DNA of 64,000 bases from Chitinophaga deserti (GCF_003149455.1 NZ_QFFK01000009.1:62001-126000), one strand, 5' to 3'. Shown: positions 17,609 to 26,116, counted from the stretch's first letter. The notes: a model not told the origin generated them from the letters alone. Numbers and translations are program-made.

Positions 17609-18259
17609 CTACGCATATTTAATGATGATGGTTTCTATCACGTTGGCGGAATCTTCGCACTTGTCAGTAGCGATTTCCAGCGCCTGATAGATCTCGCGCA
17701 TCTTGATCAGCTCCACGGCATTGCTTTCCTGGTCAAACAGGTCAGCGATGGCGCGGTCATAAATATCGTCCGCATGGTTCTCCAGACTGTTGATTTTCAC
17801 ACAGGCATCAGTGATAGCCCGCATGTTGCTCATGGTACGCAGCTCAGGAATGGCTTTCGCCAGTTCCAGCACGCCCTGGTTAATCAGATCCGCCAGTTTA
17901 CGGATGCTGTCATTGATCTCCACTACCTTGTACATATCGATACGCTTGGCAGAACCATGGATGTAATCTGCCACGTCATCCAGCGTAGAGGCGAGATAGT
18001 GAATGTCCTCCCGGTCAAAGGGAGTAATGAAGTTTTGACCTAATTCTACGAAAATACGATGCGTAAGGTCATCGTTTTTATGCTCCAGCCGCTCAATCAG
18101 GTGCACTTTATCTTTCCGGATTGCCGGATCCTTCGTTTCCACCAATTCTACCAGCACTTTACCCATCTCAGTCAGGTTTGCCGCCACATCCTCGAAAAGA
18201 GAATAGAACACTCTGTCTTTCGGCATGAACAATTTCACAATAGAATTAAAGCCTCCCAT
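17609..18259 (-). CDS. DUF47/PhoU-like Pit accessory protein
   Basis: A 216-aa all-helical cytoplasmic protein of the DUF47 (PhoU-like) family, which usually sits beside Pit transporters and is thought to modulate phosphate uptake or signalling. Seen motifs include IERLEHKNDDLTHRIFVELGQNFITPFDREDIHYLASTLDDVADYI (given here in parts: ERLEHKNDDLTHRI ~68-81 and TPFDREDIHYLA ~92-103) with repeated D/E-rich helices likely to bind metal clusters. It is the first gene of a two-gene unit with pit and has a perfect -7 element 30 bp upstream. Confidence 0.9.
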   Translation of the reverse strand: MGGFNSIVKLFMPKDRVFYSLFEDVAANLTEMGKVLVELVETKDPAIRKDKVHLIERLEHKNDDLTHRIFVELGQNFITPFDREDIHYLASTLDDVADYIHGSAKRIDMYKVVEINDSIRKLADLINQGVLELAKAIPELRTMSNMRAITDACVKINSLENHADDIYDRAIADLFDQESNAVELIKMREIYQALEIATDKCEDSANVIETIIIKYA

Positions 18260-18288
18260 AAAAGTTTGTGTTAGTTGAAAATTTGCCG

Positions 18289-18296
18289 CAAAATTA
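18289..18296 (-). promoter_or_regulatory. -7 element of the DUF47-pit operon
   Basis: TAATTTTG on the minus strand, perfect TAnnTTTG. The positions where phased TAA boxes would lie for this strand (18310, 18321, 18332) are not TAA, unlike the divergent promoter on the plus strand. Confidence 0.5.
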
Positions 18297-18334
18297 GCTA
18301 TCTGAAAGAAATAGTACCTGGAAAAAATGAGAAT

Positions 18335-18389
18335 TAATGTTTTGGTAACATTGAATTAATATAAGAGTAATATAGCATTTTTTCCTTTG
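18335..18389 (+). promoter_or_regulatory. Pho-box-like promoter of the PlcP-like gene
   Basis: Four TAA units begin at 18335, 18346, 18357 and 18368, exactly 11 bp apart. A -7 element (TTCCTTTG, one mismatch to TAnnTTTG) starts at 18382, 14 bp after the last unit. There is no -33 element. The same geometry recurs at 19318, 19846 and 22758. Interpretation as an OmpR/PhoB-family operator is inferred. Confidence 0.65.
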
Positions 18390-18475
18390 TAGTGGAATTA
18401 AGGGCCTTACCGCCGCATCATATATGTAACAATTATGATGTTAAAAAGTTGCAGAAAGCCCTCTTAAACGATCAA

Positions 18476-19303
18476 ATGTCAGACAAACGACCACTGGATA
18501 TAGTAGTAATTTCCGACGTCCACCTCGGAATCTACGGCTGTCACGCTAAAGAGCTCGCCCAATACCTGGACTCCATCCAGCCCAGGATTCTCATCCTCAA
18601 CGGCGATATTATCGACATCTGGCAGTTCAGTAAGCGGTACTTCCCCAAGTCTCACACCAAAGTAATCCGCCGCATCCTCAAAATGATGGGCAAAGGCACC
18701 GATGTATATTACCTCACAGGTAACCACGACGAGGCCCTCCGTAAATATGCCGGGTTCGGACTGGGCAATTTCCTCATCGATAATAAGCTGATGCTGGATG
18801 TGGATGGTAAAAAGCACTGGTTTTTTCATGGGGATGTATATGATGTAACCATGAAAAACTCCAAATGGCTGGCTAAACTGGGTGGAAAAGGCTACGATCT
18901 CCTCATTATACTGAACCGCCTCGTAAATCACCTCCTGGAAAAAATGGGGAGGGAGAAGATGTCGTTTTCCCGGAAAATAAAGGCCGGGGTTAAACAGGCG
19001 GTAAAATTCATCTCTGATTTTGAACAAACGGTGGTAGAGATTGCCGCCGATAAGGAAATAGATGTAGTATGCTGCGGGCATATCCACCAGCCGGTGATCA
19101 GGGAAGAAACCGTTAACGGCCGGAAGGTAACATACCTCAATTCGGGCGACTGGGTAGAAAGCCTCACTGCCCTGGAGTACGCCAATGGCGAATGGGTCCT
19201 TTACCAGCACGCGGAAAAGAAAGCCCCGGTAGCGGAAGAAGAAGACGAATCCCTGTTACTTGAATGGAGCGCCGTAGCCCGCTCAGTTTCCTTCACCCGT
19301 TAA
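18476..19303 (+). CDS. Metallophosphoesterase, PlcP-like (annotated elsewhere as UDP-2,3-diacylglucosamine diphosphatase type)
   Basis: Calcineurin-like phosphoesterase, 275 aa, with every metal motif: SDVHLG (residues ~11-16), NGDIIDIW (~45), TGNHDE (~82), FFHGDVYD (~118) and CCGHIHQP (~200). The closing NSGDWVESLTAL resembles the group containing PlcP, the phospholipase C that strips phosphate head groups during phosphate starvation in alphaproteobacteria, as well as LpxH-type hydrolases; sequence alone does not decide. The Pho-box-like promoter and the phosphate neighbourhood favour PlcP. ATG 18476 is chosen because the earlier in-frame GTG (18392) lies 2 bp after the -7 element. Confidence 0.82.
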   Translation: MSDKRPLDIVVISDVHLGIYGCHAKELAQYLDSIQPRILILNGDIIDIWQFSKRYFPKSHTKVIRRILKMMGKGTDVYYLTGNHDEALRKYAGFGLGNFLIDNKLMLDVDGKKHWFFHGDVYDVTMKNSKWLAKLGGKGYDLLIILNRLVNHLLEKMGREKMSFSRKIKAGVKQAVKFISDFEQTVVEIAADKEIDVVCCGHIHQPVIREETVNGRKVTYLNSGDWVESLTALEYANGEWVLYQHAEKKAPVAEEEDESLLLEWSAVARSVSFTR

Positions 19304-19317
19304 TTTTCACACATTTA

Positions 19318-19361
19318 TAACGTTTGCTTAATATTTACATAACCCTGCGGCTGTAAGTTTG
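19318..19361 (+). promoter_or_regulatory. Pho-box-like promoter of the 127-aa gene
   Basis: TAA units at 19318, 19329 and 19340 (11-bp spacing), then a perfect -7 element TAAGTTTG at 19354-19361, 14 bp after the last unit. The ATG follows 20 bp later. Confidence 0.65.
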
Positions 19362-19381
19362 AGTAACCGATCCGATCATAG

Positions 19382-19765
19382 ATGAAGACGCTCAAGCTAC
19401 ACCCACTCATGACGATATCCCTTTTTCAGATGCAGATACAGCGGCTACTCCACTGTAATGCGGCCGTATATATCCGTCATACCCTGGCAAATGGTTTCAA
19501 CACCCTCCGCGAAGCAGGACTGGAAGAAGACGAAATGGTGGAATTCCATATCGATGAAACCCTCAGTCTGCGCGAATTCGAAGAAGAGCTGGAAGAGAAG
19601 TTCCATTTCTCCCTCGAACTGTGCAACATGAACCAGAAACCCTTTATGAACAAAAGTCTCCGCCTGTTCCAGTTACCGCCCATTTCTGATAGCCCACCGC
19701 CCTCATGGGGCGTAGATCTCCCTGTAGAATGGATGCTGCGCCAGGGTGGTAACCCGGCGATGTAG
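19382..19765 (+). CDS. Hypothetical 127-aa protein with Pho-box-like promoter
   Basis: I do not recognise this protein. It has no convincing signal peptide or membrane helix. It contains an acidic middle section (EEDEMVEFHIDETLSLREFEEE, ~48-69, here split as EEDEMVEFHIDE and TLSLREFEEE) followed by a helix-rich EEKFHFSLELCNM, and a proline-rich tail (PPISDSPPPSWG). Codon use resembles the neighbours, and the frame is preceded by a well-formed promoter, so it is likely real. That promoter has the phased TAA boxes shared with the PlcP-like and TonB receptor genes, which places it in the putative phosphate regulon. Confidence 0.7.
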   Translation: MKTLKLHPLMTISLFQMQIQRLLHCNAAVYIRHTLANGFNTLREAGLEEDEMVEFHIDETLSLREFEEELEEKFHFSLELCNMNQKPFMNKSLRLFQLPPISDSPPPSWGVDLPVEWMLRQGGNPAM

Positions 19766-19845
19766 TTTTTGCATCCCCTCTAAAAGCTTCTGCAGCAGCA
19801 GGTTTCCCTGCGTTGTTAATAATTCTTTAATGATTTCTTAACAAT

Positions 19846-19900
19846 TAACATTCTGGTAATATTGGCTTAACATTGGCGTAATGACACCATGGTAGTTTTG
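19846..19900 (+). promoter_or_regulatory. Pho-box-like promoter of the TonB receptor
   Basis: TAA units at 19846, 19857, 19868 and 19879 (11-bp spacing; two read TAACATT and one TAATATT), then a perfect -7 element TAGTTTTG at 19893-19900, 14 bp after the last unit. Confidence 0.7.
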
Positions 19901-19923
19901 CGGCCGTAATCAATACACAAATC

Positions 19924-22746
19924 GTGAAACGCATTATTACTGCTGTACAAATTATCGGGATTTTATGTGTCGCCTGCCTGCCGGTCTTCGCGCAGGATGG
20001 ATCCGGGAAAGTGACCGGCAAACTGTCAGACAAAAAAACAGGCGAACTCCTGATCGGTGTGACCGTGATGGTTCAAAACACTGCCAAAGGCGCCGTAACG
20101 GACGTAGAAGGCCGTTATATCCTCCAGCTGGCGCCGGGTACCTACACCCTCGATTTTAAATATATGGGCTACCAGACCAAATCCATCTCCGATGTGGTGG
20201 TGAAAACCGGTCAGGTTACCAATCTTGATATTGCGCTGGACGAACCTAAGTCCAAAGACCTGCAGGAAGTGGTGATACGCGGTTCCTACAAACAGGAAAC
20301 CATCAACGCCCTCTATGTTGCGCAAAAGAATAACCCCAGCATCTCCAGCGGTATTTCCGGCGAAAGCATCCGCCGCAGCCCGGACCGTAACACTTCTGAA
20401 GTGCTCAAACGCGTAAGCGGCGCCAGCATTCAGGATAATAAATACATCATTGTACGCGGCCTCAACGACCGTTACAATACCGCTACGATCAACAATGCCA
20501 TGCTGCCCAGCACTGAGCCTGACCGTAAAGCATTCTCATTCGACCTCATTCCTTCTAACCTGATCGATAACATCGTTATCAACAAAACGGCCTCTCCCGA
20601 AATGCCCGCAGACTTCGCAGGCGGCCTTGTTCAGGTATATACCAAAGACATTCCCACCGAAAACTTCCTTTCCTTCAACATTGGCCTGGGCTATAACAGC
20701 CAGACCACTTTCAAGGAAACCCAGAGCATGGAGCGTGGTAAAACCGACTGGCTCACATTTGATGACGGTGCACGCAAACTGCCTTCTTCCTTCCCGTCTA
20801 CCCGCGGCAAGTATGCAGCCCTGAGCCTCGACAATCAACTGTCGCTCTCCCGCGACTTCAAGAACAACTGGGGAATAAGCAACCAGGGTAAGGCATTGCC
20901 TGCGCAAAGCTACCAGGTTACCTGGGGCAACCGTATCCGTCTGAAGAAAGACGGATCTTTCGGAAGCATCATCAGCGTTACCTACCGCAATTCTGAAAAC
21001 ATTCAGAAAGGCGAGCGTTCCGATTATGAATCCGGCAAAGTACGCAGCTTTAACTTCGGGGAAGAATTGTATAAGTACAATACCAGTCTCGGTGCTATTG
21101 CCAACTTCACTTATGTGAAGCGTAACAATAAGATCTCGTTCAAGAACATCTTTAACCGTATCCTCGATAACAACTACATCTTCCGCTCAGGCAGCAACAA
21201 CGATATCAACGGTGAGCAGCTGAGTTATGGCCAGGATATGACCATCAAGACCATGCTCAACTCCCAGCTGGAAGGCAGCCACAAACTGAATTCCCGCGAC
21301 TGGAAGCTGGACTGGAACGTGAACTACTCTCTCACAAACCGCGACCAGCCCGATATGAAAGTGCTCACTTATAAGCGCAGCTTTAACCCTGCAGACACTT
21401 TCAAGGCTATGATCCCTGTTAATACTGCAGCCCGGAACGTTTCCCGCTTCTGGTCTTCTCTCGAAGAGTATGGCATTGGCGGAACGGGTTCACTGACGGT
21501 TCCGTTCAATATCTCCGGTGTGAAGCAAAGCGTGAAATTAGGTGGACAGAAACTTTACCGCCAACGCGATTTCAGCGCACGCATCCTCGGATATGTGGGT
21601 GTTAATACCGGCTACGATCAGGAGATACTGAAATTGTCTCCCGGCGAAATCTTCGCGCAGAACAATATCCGTGCAAACGGCCTGCGTATGGATGAGATCA
21701 CCAACAACTCCGACAAATACAGCGCTACCTCTGACCTCGTTGCAGGATATGTACAGTTCGATAATAAGATCGGTGAAAAGGTACGTGTAGTTTGGGGTGC
21801 ACGTGGTGAGTCTTACTATCAGTTTATCCGCACGGCCGATTTCTCCGGTAAACGAGTTAAGCAGGACGTTACTTTCTTTGACCTGCTGCCCAGTGCCAAT
21901 ATTTCCTATGCATTGAACGATAAGTCGAACCTCCGCCTGAGTGGCAGCAGAACGGTATCCCGTCCGGAGCTGCGTGAGCTGAGCTATTTCTCTTTCTACG
22001 ACTTCGTAACCTACAGCAGCATGATCGGTAACCCGAACCTGAAGCGCGCACTGATCACCAATGCCGATCTGCGATATGAACTGTACCCGGGTGTAGGGGA
22101 GGCGATCACGGCTTCCGTTTTCTTCAAGCATTTCCAGGATGCGATTGAGCAGGTAGTAGATCCGGGATCTACCCCTAACCGTCGTCAGATCCTGTTCCAG
22201 AACGTACCCAAAGCACAGTCTTACGGTTTTGAACTGGAGTTCCGCAAGAAGCTTGACTTCCTTTCCAGCGAGCCTTTCTTCGATAATACAACTGCATTCG
22301 CAAACTTCTCCTACATCCATTCTTCTGTAGACCTGCAGGGGCTTACTTCAGACCAGCTGGCACAGCGTGGCCTGCAGGGGCAGAGCCCTTACCTCATCAA
22401 TGCCGGTATCCAGTATGTGCAGCCTGAAACCGATCTCACCTTCGGGATGCTGTATAACAAAATGGGGCAACGTGTATACCTCGTAGGCTTCGAAGGATAT
22501 GAGCACATTTATGAGAAAGGCCGCGACCTGATCGATTTACAGGTTGGTAAGAAGATACTGAAGAAGAAAGGAGAGCTGAGGCTCAATGTGAGCGACCTGC
22601 TGAATCAGAAGGTGCTCTTCTATCAAAACAACGACGGTAAAAAGGCTTATAAAGAAGGCGTTGATCAGATCATCAACTCCCTCCGCCCGGGTACAAACAT
22701 TTCGTTGAATTTCACTTACCAGTTTGGTTTGGGAAAGAACAAATAA
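19924..22746 (+). CDS. TonB-dependent outer-membrane receptor, putative phosphate regulon
   Basis: Energy-coupled outer-membrane transporter (940 aa, GTG start). Order: signal peptide (to ~FAQ, residue 24), carboxypeptidase-regulatory-like domain (~29-105: GKVTGKLSDKKTGELLIGVT, YILQLAPGTYTL), plug (~115-245: SEVLKRVSGASIQDNKYIIVRGL), then a C-terminal beta barrel ending in an aromatic-rich strand (SLNFTYQFGLG). It is not a SusC-type receptor, because no SusD gene follows. Instead a beta-helix lipoprotein with its own matching Pho-like promoter lies 98 bp downstream, then a porin. Its substrate may be a phosphorylated compound; that is inferred from regulation and neighbours. Confidence 0.92.
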   Translation: MKRIITAVQIIGILCVACLPVFAQDGSGKVTGKLSDKKTGELLIGVTVMVQNTAKGAVTDVEGRYILQLAPGTYTLDFKYMGYQTKSISDVVVKTGQVTNLDIALDEPKSKDLQEVVIRGSYKQETINALYVAQKNNPSISSGISGESIRRSPDRNTSEVLKRVSGASIQDNKYIIVRGLNDRYNTATINNAMLPSTEPDRKAFSFDLIPSNLIDNIVINKTASPEMPADFAGGLVQVYTKDIPTENFLSFNIGLGYNSQTTFKETQSMERGKTDWLTFDDGARKLPSSFPSTRGKYAALSLDNQLSLSRDFKNNWGISNQGKALPAQSYQVTWGNRIRLKKDGSFGSIISVTYRNSENIQKGERSDYESGKVRSFNFGEELYKYNTSLGAIANFTYVKRNNKISFKNIFNRILDNNYIFRSGSNNDINGEQLSYGQDMTIKTMLNSQLEGSHKLNSRDWKLDWNVNYSLTNRDQPDMKVLTYKRSFNPADTFKAMIPVNTAARNVSRFWSSLEEYGIGGTGSLTVPFNISGVKQSVKLGGQKLYRQRDFSARILGYVGVNTGYDQEILKLSPGEIFAQNNIRANGLRMDEITNNSDKYSATSDLVAGYVQFDNKIGEKVRVVWGARGESYYQFIRTADFSGKRVKQDVTFFDLLPSANISYALNDKSNLRLSGSRTVSRPELRELSYFSFYDFVTYSSMIGNPNLKRALITNADLRYELYPGVGEAITASVFFKHFQDAIEQVVDPGSTPNRRQILFQNVPKAQSYGFELEFRKKLDFLSSEPFFDNTTAFANFSYIHSSVDLQGLTSDQLAQRGLQGQSPYLINAGIQYVQPETDLTFGMLYNKMGQRVYLVGFEGYEHIYEKGRDLIDLQVGKKILKKKGELRLNVSDLLNQKVLFYQNNDGKKAYKEGVDQIINSLRPGTNISLNFTYQFGLGKNK

Positions 22747-22757
22747 ACGAGGTACAG

Positions 22758-22812
22758 TAACAATTTCATAACGCTGCGTTAAAGTATGCATAACATACAC
22801 TCAGCACTTTTG
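22758..22812 (+). promoter_or_regulatory. Pho-box-like promoter of the lipoprotein gene
   Basis: TAA units at 22758, 22769, 22780 and 22791 (11-bp spacing), then CACTTTTG (one mismatch to TAnnTTTG) at 22805-22812, 14 bp after the last unit. It lies in the short gap behind the TonB receptor, so the lipoprotein can be induced separately. Confidence 0.65.
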
Positions 22813-22844
22813 CACTGCAATTCAATCACTGAAAATCTGTTCGA

Positions 22845-24248
22845 ATGAAACTTGTAAAATTCTTTGCTTTTACTTTAGGTGCTGCGGTAGCGCTCTCTTC
22901 CTGCCGTAACAATGATACTGACGACGAAGATCTGACGCCGGACCAGCCAACCACGCTGAGCGGAGAACAGACAACGAGCAAGACGCTTACGAACGATAAA
23001 GTATGGACCCTGAAAGGTTATGTGTACTTTAAAGAAGGCACTACCCTCACTATCCAGGAAGGTACCATCATTAAAAGTGATATCACTGAGAAAGGCGCGC
23101 TGATTATTGAGCGTGGCGCCAAAATATTTGCCACCGGTACTGCCGCCAAGCCTATCGTATTTACTTCCGGTAAAGCTGCCGGCCAGCGTAACCCCGGCGA
23201 CTGGGGTGGTATCATCATCCTTGGCCGTGCCAAAACCAACCGTAGCACCGAACCCCAGATCGAAGGCGGTGTAGGCCGTCCTTATGGTGGTAACGACGAC
23301 GATGATAACTCCGGTATCCTGAAATATGTTCGTATCGAATACGCAGGTATCGCTGCCCAGCCTAACTCTGAGATCAATGCCCTCACACTGGGTGCAGTTG
23401 GCCGCGGTACGGTGATCGATCATGTAATGACTTCATACGCTAACGACGATGCTTTCGAATTCTTTGGCGGCACTGTAAGTCCTACCCACCTGGTAGCTTA
23501 CGGCACTGCAGACGATGATTTCGATTTTGACTTCGGATACCGTGGAACCGTACAGTACGCAGTAGCGCTCCGTATCCCTACTTTCGTTGATCCGGGAGAT
23601 GCCGGTAATGGCATCGAGTGCGATAACGATGGTTCCAGCACCCAGGCCGAGCCTTTCACCCATCCGGTGATTTCCAATATGACTATCATCGGGCCCAATA
23701 ACGCTGCGGGTACTGCTTCTAACCACAACTATGGTAACCGTTGGAGAAGATCTACCCGTTTCACTTTCCTGAACTCCATTATCCTGGGTTCTCAGAAAGG
23801 CGGCCTGTCTGTAGAGTCTAAATCCTCTTACGACGCCTTCAACGCAGGTACTTCTTCTTTCAGGAACAACATCGTGTTTGCAGTAACCAAGCCTTTCACT
23901 ACAGACTCTGCTACTGCCCGCATCCTCACCGGTGCTCAGTTCCCTGCTGACCCGATCACTAAAGACGTACAGGGCCAGATGATCGCAGCCGCAGCCCTCC
24001 TCATTAAAGCTAAAGCAGAAGCTGCCGGCCAGTTTAACCTGGTAGCCGCCAATGCAGATGCTGTGGGCCTGAACGATCCCTTCAACCTGACCACTCCCAA
24101 CTTCCTGCCTAAAGCCGGTACTCCGGCCCTTACAGGTACTTTCCAGACCGCTACCGGCATCAAAACGGAGAATTTCCGTGGTGCTTTCGGTACCGAGAAC
24201 TGGATGGCAGGCTGGGCAGTTTTCAACCCCAATCAGCAGGCTTACTAA
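22845..24248 (+). CDS. Beta-helix-type lipoprotein paired with the TonB receptor
   Basis: A 467-aa predicted lipoprotein: signal peptide MKLVKFFAFTLGAAVALSSC with a lipobox Cys at 20, followed by an acidic linker (RNNDTDDEDLTPDQ). The mature part has a repeated beta-strand pattern of polar turns (GTTLTIQEGTIIKSD, GALIIERGAKIFATG, KPIVFTSG), as in right-handed beta-helix or leucine-rich passenger folds. I recognise it as a family often found beside TonB receptors in Bacteroidota but with no proven function. A surface ligand-binding partner of the receptor is the likely role. It has its own Pho-like promoter and a terminator after it. Confidence 0.78.
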   Translation: MKLVKFFAFTLGAAVALSSCRNNDTDDEDLTPDQPTTLSGEQTTSKTLTNDKVWTLKGYVYFKEGTTLTIQEGTIIKSDITEKGALIIERGAKIFATGTAAKPIVFTSGKAAGQRNPGDWGGIIILGRAKTNRSTEPQIEGGVGRPYGGNDDDDNSGILKYVRIEYAGIAAQPNSEINALTLGAVGRGTVIDHVMTSYANDDAFEFFGGTVSPTHLVAYGTADDDFDFDFGYRGTVQYAVALRIPTFVDPGDAGNGIECDNDGSSTQAEPFTHPVISNMTIIGPNNAAGTASNHNYGNRWRRSTRFTFLNSIILGSQKGGLSVESKSSYDAFNAGTSSFRNNIVFAVTKPFTTDSATARILTGAQFPADPITKDVQGQMIAAAALLIKAKAEAAGQFNLVAANADAVGLNDPFNLTTPNFLPKAGTPALTGTFQTATGIKTENFRGAFGTENWMAGWAVFNPNQQAY

Positions 24249-24280
24249 TAACGCATCTGTCGAATCGTTATAAACTACAG

Positions 24281-24311
24281 CGCCCGGGCCATAAGCCCGG
24301 GCGTTTTGTTT
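24281..24311 (+). terminator. Terminator after the lipoprotein gene
   Basis: CGCCCGGGC (24281-24289) pairs with GCCCGGGCG (24295-24303) around a short loop and is followed by TTTTGTTT. It separates the lipoprotein from the porin. Confidence 0.85.
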
Positions 24312-24327
24312 GCCGGGATGCGTTCCG

Positions 24328-24335
24328 TATTTTTG
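24328..24335 (+). promoter_or_regulatory. -7 element almost touching the porin start
   Basis: TATTTTTG, perfect TAnnTTTG, ends 4 nt before the ATG at 24340. Directly upstream is the terminator of the previous gene; no phased TAA boxes are seen. Would give a leaderless or nearly leaderless mRNA. Confidence 0.45.
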
Positions 24336-24339
24336 CGCG

Positions 24340-25677
24340 ATGAAGGCATTGCGTACAACGGTTCGGACAGGGTTTCTGGCATTATTTCTCAGTTTGGCGG
24401 CTTTTTCCGTAAAAGCCCAGTTCCTGATGGATATGATCGATACCACTACCAGTCTGGGTAAGGGGATGATCTCCATCTATAAACGGTACGACCACCTCCG
24501 TATCAGCGGGTATATGCAGCCCCAGTTCCAGTACGCATCCCATAAAGGCATTGAAAGCTATTCCGGGGGAGACTTTAATAAACAGACCGATAACCGCTTT
24601 ATGCTCCGCCGCGGCCGCGTGCGGTTCGATTATGCCCACTTCAACAAACGTAACCTCCCCACCGTACAGTTCGTATTCCAGTTCGATGGTACCGAGCGCG
24701 GGGTGAATATCCGTGACTTCTGGGGCCGTGTATTTGATGGGAAGTGGGATGTTATGGCCCTTACCATGGGGATGTTTGCCCGGCCGTTCGGCTACGAGGT
24801 AAACCTCTCTTCCGGCGACCGTGAAGCGCCGGAGCGTGGCCGTATGAGCCAGATCCTCATGCGCAGCGAGCGCGATATGGGCGGAATGCTCACTTTTGAA
24901 CCACGTTCGAAATCGCACCCCCTCCATTACCTGAAAGTAGATGTAGGCCTGTTCAACGGCCAGGGGCTTTCAGGCCCTTCGGACTTCGACAGCCATAAAG
25001 ACCTCATTGCACGGGTAGCCATGAAGCCCAAAGCCATCAATGCCAGCGGCTGGCTGCTCTCTTTCGGAGGCAGCATACTATATGGGGGGATGGAACAGTT
25101 TACAAAGAAGATTTATAAGATGGAAGGTGGCAAGACAGACTTTACCGTTGACTCTGCTGCTACAAACGTAGGCGCCATAGCCCCGCGAAAGTATTACGGG
25201 GGAGACGCCCAGCTGGTAATCCCTAACGGGGGTAAGCGCGGTATCACGCAGTTCCGTGCGGAATATATCCGCGGGCATCAGACTTCCACGCAAACAGATA
25301 CGGAAACGCCCGGTACTATTCCGGTAGATAAGAACGGTGCTTTCGCACCATTATACATCCGCCCGTTCGACGGCGCATATTTTTCCTTCCTCCAGCACCT
25401 GGGAAACCCCAGGCACCAGCTGGTAATGAAATACGACTGGTACGATCCTAACCGGCAGGTAAAAGGCCGCCAGATCGGAGATGCAGCGGCCAAATACCTG
25501 ACGCCTGCAGATATCCGTTTCGATACTTTCGGCTTTGGGTATGTATTATATTTCAATGAAAATATGAAAGCCACCTTCTGGTACGACCGTGTCTGGAACG
25601 AAGGCACTTCGCTGGAAGGTTTTGAAGACGATATTGCAGACAACGTATTTACCGCACGGCTGCAATACCGCTTCTGA
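24340..25677 (+). CDS. Phosphate-selective porin O/P-type outer-membrane porin
   Basis: Outer-membrane channel of the Porin O/P family (445 aa). It has a signal peptide (to ~VKAQ, residue 27), then RISGYMQPQFQYASHKGIES, MLRRGRVRFDYAHFN and the strand-turn repeats of a 16- to 18-stranded barrel, ending in a terminal aromatic strand (NVFTARLQYRF). Start ATG 24340 is chosen because the ten upstream in-frame codons lack a signal peptide and overlap the -7 element. In Pseudomonas, OprP/OprO conduct phosphate and pyrophosphate; here the assignment to anions is by family only. It follows the TonB receptor and lipoprotein, which supports a phosphate role. Confidence 0.87.
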   Translation: MKALRTTVRTGFLALFLSLAAFSVKAQFLMDMIDTTTSLGKGMISIYKRYDHLRISGYMQPQFQYASHKGIESYSGGDFNKQTDNRFMLRRGRVRFDYAHFNKRNLPTVQFVFQFDGTERGVNIRDFWGRVFDGKWDVMALTMGMFARPFGYEVNLSSGDREAPERGRMSQILMRSERDMGGMLTFEPRSKSHPLHYLKVDVGLFNGQGLSGPSDFDSHKDLIARVAMKPKAINASGWLLSFGGSILYGGMEQFTKKIYKMEGGKTDFTVDSAATNVGAIAPRKYYGGDAQLVIPNGGKRGITQFRAEYIRGHQTSTQTDTETPGTIPVDKNGAFAPLYIRPFDGAYFSFLQHLGNPRHQLVMKYDWYDPNRQVKGRQIGDAAAKYLTPADIRFDTFGFGYVLYFNENMKATFWYDRVWNEGTSLEGFEDDIADNVFTARLQYRF

Positions 25678-25694
25678 TCACCGGGCAGGTCGAT

Positions 25695-26090
25695 TTACTT
25701 CCGGATCCAGGTAAGCATGCCTGAGCTGAACTGTTTATCAGACACAAAGTTTACTTCAATAGTGCGTTCTGCACCACCCTTAGGTTTCAGCGTTACAGTG
25801 TAACGCGGTTCATTATTCCCGTGCCACTTCATCGTGAATGTGCCCGACTCCGTTTTGGGCGCATGTTGCATGCCATCCAGGTAGGTGAATACTTCGTTTG
25901 TAAACGTGTATTCCGGTACAATGGCTCCCTGCAGCATATTCACATTGGCGGTGGACATGATCCATTTCCCGTTTATAGGGCTGCTGCCTGGTGGCGGACA
26001 AACAATTATCTCCGGATCGTTTCCTTCTTTTTTGCACCCGGATAAAAACGCTCCTGCGATAAGCGCGCAGGCGATAAGCATGTGTTTCAT
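25695..26090 (-). CDS. Small lipoprotein, paralogue 3 of a tandem trio
   Basis: A 131-aa lipoprotein with signal MKHMLIACALIAGAFLSGC (lipobox LSGC) from the ATG at 26090. An in-frame ATG at 26120 overlaps the upstream stop by ATGA and would add ten residues that weaken the signal, though coupling makes it possible. The mature part shares with the two upstream genes a pattern of a G-x-W near the start (INGKWIM), P-x-Y-x-F, GTFTMKW and a closing KPKGGAERTIEV. This is typical of a small beta-rich domain of lipocalin-like type; no function is known to me. Confidence 0.75.
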   Translation of the reverse strand: MKHMLIACALIAGAFLSGCKKEGNDPEIIVCPPPGSSPINGKWIMSTANVNMLQGAIVPEYTFTNEVFTYLDGMQHAPKTESGTFTMKWHGNNEPRYTVTLKPKGGAERTIEVNFVSDKQFSSGMLTWIRK

Positions 26091-26116
26091 TCGAAATTGA
26101 TTTATGCGGGAGGCTA

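Noticed and set aside
18297..18343. Phased TAA boxes for the DUF47-pit promoter on the minus strand
   Set aside because: The required positions (18310, 18321, 18332) are not TAA; the phased units in this gap read only toward the PlcP-like gene.
19924..24248. SusC/SusD-type polysaccharide utilisation locus
   Set aside because: The TonB receptor lacks a SusD-like partner and no glycoside hydrolases are nearby; the lipoprotein has a beta-helix pattern, not the helical SusD fold.
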